Assembly: GCA_964618895.1 (NCBI GenBank)
Contig: CAZUDO010000031.1
Location: forward strand, 1 to 64,000
Direction: 5' to 3'
Length of the DNA: 64,000 bases
Source: CAZUDO01 sp964618895
GTDB taxonomy: Bacteria; Desulfobacterota; Binatia; DP-6
The notes under the pieces were generated by a model. That model worked only from the letters and a program-made list of their open reading frames with translations, was not told where the DNA came from and did no database searches. Of the stretch, positions 61,184 through 64,000 are shown piece by piece. The translations under genes and the position numbers were made by a program. Positions within the stretch are counted from its first letter, which is position 1, and each line of letters begins with the position of its first letter.

Positions 61184-61996
61184 ATGGCTGTCGCGGACTG
61201 GGATCGCGTGGCGGCGGCCTACTTCGACGAGGTGGTGAGTCCGTTCCGGAGCGGCGTCCCGCCCGCGCTGGCGCGCGCGCTGGCGACCATTCCGGAGGCG
61301 CATCGCAAGACCGTCGGCGACCTCGGCTGTGGCGTCGGCACGTTGCTCCCCACGCTCGCGGCCCGCTTCGCCCACGTCGTCGGCGTCGATTTCTCGCCCG
61401 CCATGCTCACCAGGGCACGCGCGGCCTGCCGGGCCGGGCACGTAACGCTCGCGCACGCCGACTTGGCCGACCTGCGCCAGCTCCACGGTCGGCTGGACGT
61501 GGCGATCACGGTGAACTCGGTGCTCACTCCCGATCCCGCCGGCCTCGACCGCATCTTCGCCGAGCTGGCGGCCACGCTGCGCCCCGGCGGCGTGCTGGTC
61601 GGGGTTTTCCCCGCCATGGAGGCCGTTCTCTATCAGGGCTTTCTCATCCACGAACGCGAACGCCGACAGTACGCCCCAGCACGCGCCCGCGCCCGCACCA
61701 GCCGTATCCTGGAGCAGGAAAAGTACGACTTCGTTCACGGGACCTACACCGAGATCCAGCGGACGCAGAAGTTCTTCTACGCCTTCGAGCTCGCCCACCG
61801 TCTCCGTCGGGTCGGCTTCCGTCACGTGCGGCTCGGGCGTGTCCTCTATCCGTGGGGGGCCCCGGTCGGAGGGTACGAGAGCTTCCCGGGAGAGCCCCCG
61901 ATGTGGGACTGGCTCGTGCGAGCCGCAGCTCCCGGACGAGCCGCGGCGGTACGCCCGCGGAAACCCCGGCTTGCGGGGGGGAAGCCGCTCGGCTAG
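61184..61996 (+). CDS. Class I SAM-dependent methyltransferase
   Basis: A 270-residue methyltransferase. GDLGCGVGTLLPTLA is motif I, HVVGVDFSPAM is the acidic motif II region, and TLRPGGVLVGVFPA follows. The C-terminal part (YEIQRTQKFF-type with YPWGAPVGG) has no specific name. Acceptor substrate unknown. The start at 61184 was taken because GGGAG precedes it; an ATG at 61166 is possible. Confidence 0.83.
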   Translation: MAVADWDRVAAAYFDEVVSPFRSGVPPALARALATIPEAHRKTVGDLGCGVGTLLPTLAARFAHVVGVDFSPAMLTRARAACRAGHVTLAHADLADLRQLHGRLDVAITVNSVLTPDPAGLDRIFAELAATLRPGGVLVGVFPAMEAVLYQGFLIHERERRQYAPARARARTSRILEQEKYDFVHGTYTEIQRTQKFFYAFELAHRLRRVGFRHVRLGRVLYPWGAPVGGYESFPGEPPMWDWLVRAAAPGRAAAVRPRKPRLAGGKPLG

Positions 61997-62007
61997 CGTC
62001 GCGCCTC

Positions 62008-62283
62008 ATGCGATTCCTTCTGCTCGCCGTCTTTCTGCTCGCTTCCTCAGCACTGACGGCGCCGGCCGCAGACGACACTGCCCCTGCCAGGGACGCGGCC
62101 GACACGGCCGCTGCGCAGGCCGCACCCGCGGCGGCGCCCCCGGCCGGCTGCGCCTGCGGCGGAAGCATGGGCCCCAAGTGCTGTAGCGCCGCCGTCGCGG
62201 AGGCCGCAGCGCCGACTACAGGCAACGGCCCGAGCTGCGGCTGCAACCAGGCCAAGAATCCGACTCCGCAGCCCACGCCCTGA
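62008..62283 (+). CDS. Small exported Ala/Pro- and Cys-rich protein
   Basis: A 91-residue protein with a signal peptide (LLLAVFLLASSALTAPAA). A low-complexity Ala/Pro linker leads to a cysteine-rich tail: GCACGG, KCCSA and SCGCNQ, six cysteines in all. It could bind metal or form disulfides in the periplasm. No named family. It starts 11 bp after the methyltransferase and may be co-transcribed with it. Confidence 0.6.
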   Translation: MRFLLLAVFLLASSALTAPAADDTAPARDAADTAAAQAAPAAAPPAGCACGGSMGPKCCSAAVAEAAAPTTGNGPSCGCNQAKNPTPQPTP

Positions 62284-62288
62284 CGGGG

Positions 62289-62322
62289 GGATCGTTCGAG
62301 GGTAGGGCCCCTCGAGCGTTCC
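62289..62322 (+). terminator. Candidate terminator hairpin
   Basis: GGATCGTTCGAGGG pairs with CCCTCGAGCGTTCC (two mismatches) with a short loop, directly after the stop of the Cys-rich protein gene. No T-tract follows. Confidence 0.5.
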
Positions 62323-62740
62323 GGCGTGCACAGCGACCGCCGGCGTATCGACGCGCGCCTATCACGGCACCTGCGGCATACGCGGCGTCTGCCTGCGCCG
62401 CCGCCAACGGGCCCACGCCACAGCCCGCCCGAGCCGCGCGTGCTGCATCCGGCACCGCATCCGCGCTCCATGAGCCATCGCCGCGTTTCGGCGGAGCTTT
62501 CCTGCATGCGGAGCGAGCGGTCGCAGACCCCGTCGTGGCACAGTGCGCAGCGCAGCGCCGCGCGGCACGAAAGCTGCTCCGCAGAGTCGCAACGGCGTGG
62601 CGCCGTAACGGGCTTCCTCTGGAGTGGTTGGTGAGATGATGGTGGCGGTGGGTGGTGCGGGAGGTGGTGGCGGAGACCGGAAGACCCCAGGGCGGGCGGC
62701 GGCTTCCTTCGGGACAGCCGCCGCCCGGTCCCGAAGTCGG
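62323..62740. other. Intergenic region without recognised gene
   Basis: About 420 bp with no supported gene on either strand. Translations in all frames are arginine- and alanine-rich and show no family motif. No RNA motif or strong repeat was seen. Confidence 0.4.
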
Positions 62741-63592
62741 TCAGGGCGCTGCGGGGAACGGACGGGCCAGCGCCTGCAGGCGTGTGATGCCGCGCTCGGC
62801 CTCCGGCCGAGTCGCGTACCGTCCGACCAGAACGCGATGCCACGTCTCACGGCCGACCTGCGCCTGCAGCACGAAGGCCGGTTCACCCTGGCCCACGAGC
62901 CACGAGCGTTCGTGCGCGGCTTCGACCGCATCCGTGGTCGCCGTGACCTGGATCGTCCAGGTGCGCCCCTCTATCTGGCGCACGAAGGGCCGCGGTCTGG
63001 GGTGTTCGCGCTCCGCAGCTGACTCGTCCTGCGCTGGCGTTCCGGCCCCGTCGACCATGGGCGTGAACCGTTCGGCGACCCGGGCGGGCGGATCGGGTGC
63101 GACGGGTGCTGCGGCCTGGGACACGGGCGAAGATGAGCTCGGGGCCCTCGCCCGAAGCAGCGGGTCCCCGTCGCGCTCGATGGCGACGATTCGCCAGCCG
63201 CCGCCGTCCTGCCGCATCCGTACCTGGAAGACATCCCGGAACCGGAAGCGCGCCACCGGGCCGGTGCGCTGCAGGTCCGCGACCGAGGCGCACAGCTCGG
63301 GCCAGGAGACGCGCAGGGCGCCATCGACCAGGCGCTCGATCTCGCGCTCGAGCTCGACGCCGAGGACGGGACGCAGAGTTCCTATCGTGGCCGCCTGCGA
63401 CGGATCGATCCCGGGAGGCAACGCCGCGCGGGTGAGCGCGCGGGCGTCAACGGCGCGCTCGACGGTCGCCAGGTCACCCGCATCGAGGGCCAGCTTGAGG
63501 CGCACGAGTGCCAGCGTCGGCGTCCGCGACGCCCACAGCACACCGAGCATGACGGTGCCCACGACCGTCGCCCCAGCGAGCGCCCGGCGCAC
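62741..63592 (-). CDS. SPOR-domain protein with N-terminal membrane anchor
   Basis: A 283-residue protein with a short N-terminal hydrophobic anchor (TVVGTVMLGVLW), then a domain similar to DUF2939 (LVRLKLALDAGDLATVERAV). A Pro-rich linker leads to a C-terminal SPOR domain (WTIQVTATTDAVEAA, then VLVGRYATRPEAERGI). SPOR domains bind septal denuded peptidoglycan. The start is GTG, 3 bp after the upstream methyltransferase gene on the same strand. Confidence 0.72.
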   Translation of the reverse strand: MRRALAGATVVGTVMLGVLWASRTPTLALVRLKLALDAGDLATVERAVDARALTRAALPPGIDPSQAATIGTLRPVLGVELEREIERLVDGALRVSWPELCASVADLQRTGPVARFRFRDVFQVRMRQDGGGWRIVAIERDGDPLLRARAPSSSSPVSQAAAPVAPDPPARVAERFTPMVDGAGTPAQDESAAEREHPRPRPFVRQIEGRTWTIQVTATTDAVEAAHERSWLVGQGEPAFVLQAQVGRETWHRVLVGRYATRPEAERGITRLQALARPFPAAP

Positions 63593-63595
63593 CGG

Positions 63596-64000
63596 TCACC
63601 TCGCCCGCACGCCCTGTGCGGCGGCTGCAAGGGTCCGGCGACCGTGGCTGCGCCAGCCCCGGCGCTCGGTGTCCTCGACCCGGATATCGACCAGCTGGGC
63701 CCCTTCGAACCATCCGAGCAATTCGTCCCGGTCGTGGAAATGCGTGATCGGCGTCGACAGGCGGTCATGCACCGCCGCCACCCGCGGGACCCAGCCATGA
63801 TCGACGTACATCGACAGCGGCAGCCGGTCGACGACCGGACCGAGGCCCGTGTACTTGGCCACCCGCAGCGGCTCCCAATAGAGCCCTGACAGCAGCGCCG
63901 CGACGGCTTGCGAGGCGCGCACGCGTGTCGCGCTCGACAGCTGCCGGATCACCCCGTGGAGCGGTCGCATGTGTGAGAGCCGGTAGGTGAACGCCATGCC
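63596..64000 (-). CDS. SAM-dependent methyltransferase, C-terminal part
   Basis: The gene runs off the window, so only about 134 C-terminal residues are seen. GLGPVVDRLPLSMYVDH, ITHFHDRDELLGWFEGAQLV and TERRGWRSHGRR match the C-terminal region of class I methyltransferases that act on lipids or small aromatics. The SAM-binding motif would be outside the window. Confidence 0.65.
   Translation of the reverse strand, partial: GMAFTYRLSHMRPLHGVIRQLSSATRVRASQAVAALLSGLYWEPLRVAKYTGLGPVVDRLPLSMYVDHGWVPRVAAVHDRLSTPITHFHDRDELLGWFEGAQLVDIRVEDTERRGWRSHGRRTLAAAAQGVRAR

Overview
The window is a high-GC chromosomal segment densely packed with short-gap and overlapping genes (many ATGA/GTGA stop-start overlaps). 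The organism is probably a free-living, aerobic-capable Gram-negative bacterium. Support comes from lipoprotein signals, ExbB/ExbD, an RND pump, the murein hydrolase MltA and SPOR-domain proteins. Gene content (CaiB-type CoA transferases, SCP2-like thiolase with OB-fold partner, DUF3108, LytTR two-component system, an ArsC-family selenoprotein) points to a deltaproteobacterial-type lineage such as the Desulfobacterota/Binatota group. That placement is inference; there is no rRNA or marker gene here. I found no rRNA, tRNA or CRISPR.

Layout. 1-6.9 kb: sulfatase tail, aldehyde dehydrogenase, MRJP-like lipoprotein, SCP2 protein, thiolase plus OB-fold protein (lipid/CoA-ester metabolism), a HicAB toxin-antitoxin pair and a small exported protein. 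7-13.4 kb: a LytS/LytTR two-component system directly followed by a TonB-like vWA protein, ExbB, ExbD and an exported TPR protein, probably one envelope system. 13.4-23.2 kb: a small SEC-C protein, a large hybrid sensor kinase, DUF3108, a sugar-nucleotide epimerase and an RND efflux pair. 23.2-27.4 kb: an accessory patch with a truncated hydrolase, attC-like integron cassette sites, PIN, LexA-like, ribbon-helix-helix, MazEF-like and VapB genes, a broken vapC, and a degenerate duplication of the end of the neighbouring gene. 27.2-38.2 kb: IMPase-like protein and lipoprotein, DHH phosphoesterase, D-Ala-D-Ala ligase, D,D-carboxypeptidase, endonuclease IV, histidine phosphatase, LOG protein and a MoxR-vWA pair. 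38.2-45.7 kb: two CaiB-family proteins, PurU, a P-loop-less APS-kinase-like protein, an SGNH hydrolase and a class III nucleotide cyclase. 45.8-52.8 kb: a glycolate oxidase operon (glcD-glcE-glcF) leading into a UGA-containing ArsC-family selenoprotein, divergent from a serine/alanine-glyoxylate aminotransferase and mltA. 52.8-64 kb: deazaflavin-type reductase, SDR, FAD oxidoreductase, L,D-transpeptidase, YjbQ, glutamate-cysteine ligase, GPH-type transporter, methyltransferases, a small Cys-rich exported protein and a SPOR protein.

How they work together. The glc operon oxidises glycolate to glyoxylate and the divergent aminotransferase can convert glyoxylate to glycine. Ddl and the carboxypeptidase act on opposite ends of the peptidoglycan D-Ala-D-Ala cycle, and MltA and the L,D-transpeptidase remodel the same wall.

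Most notable. (1) The ArsC-family gene is read through an in-frame UGA followed at the expected distance by a near-perfect stem-loop, so it is a strong selenoprotein candidate that standard gene callers split or truncate. (2) Two attC-like sites bracket a PIN toxin-antitoxin cassette with no integrase in the window. (3) A vapBC module is broken at a junction with a duplicated gene end. (4) A TonB-like protein ending in a vWA domain sits with ExbB/ExbD and a TPR protein under a LytTR two-component system.
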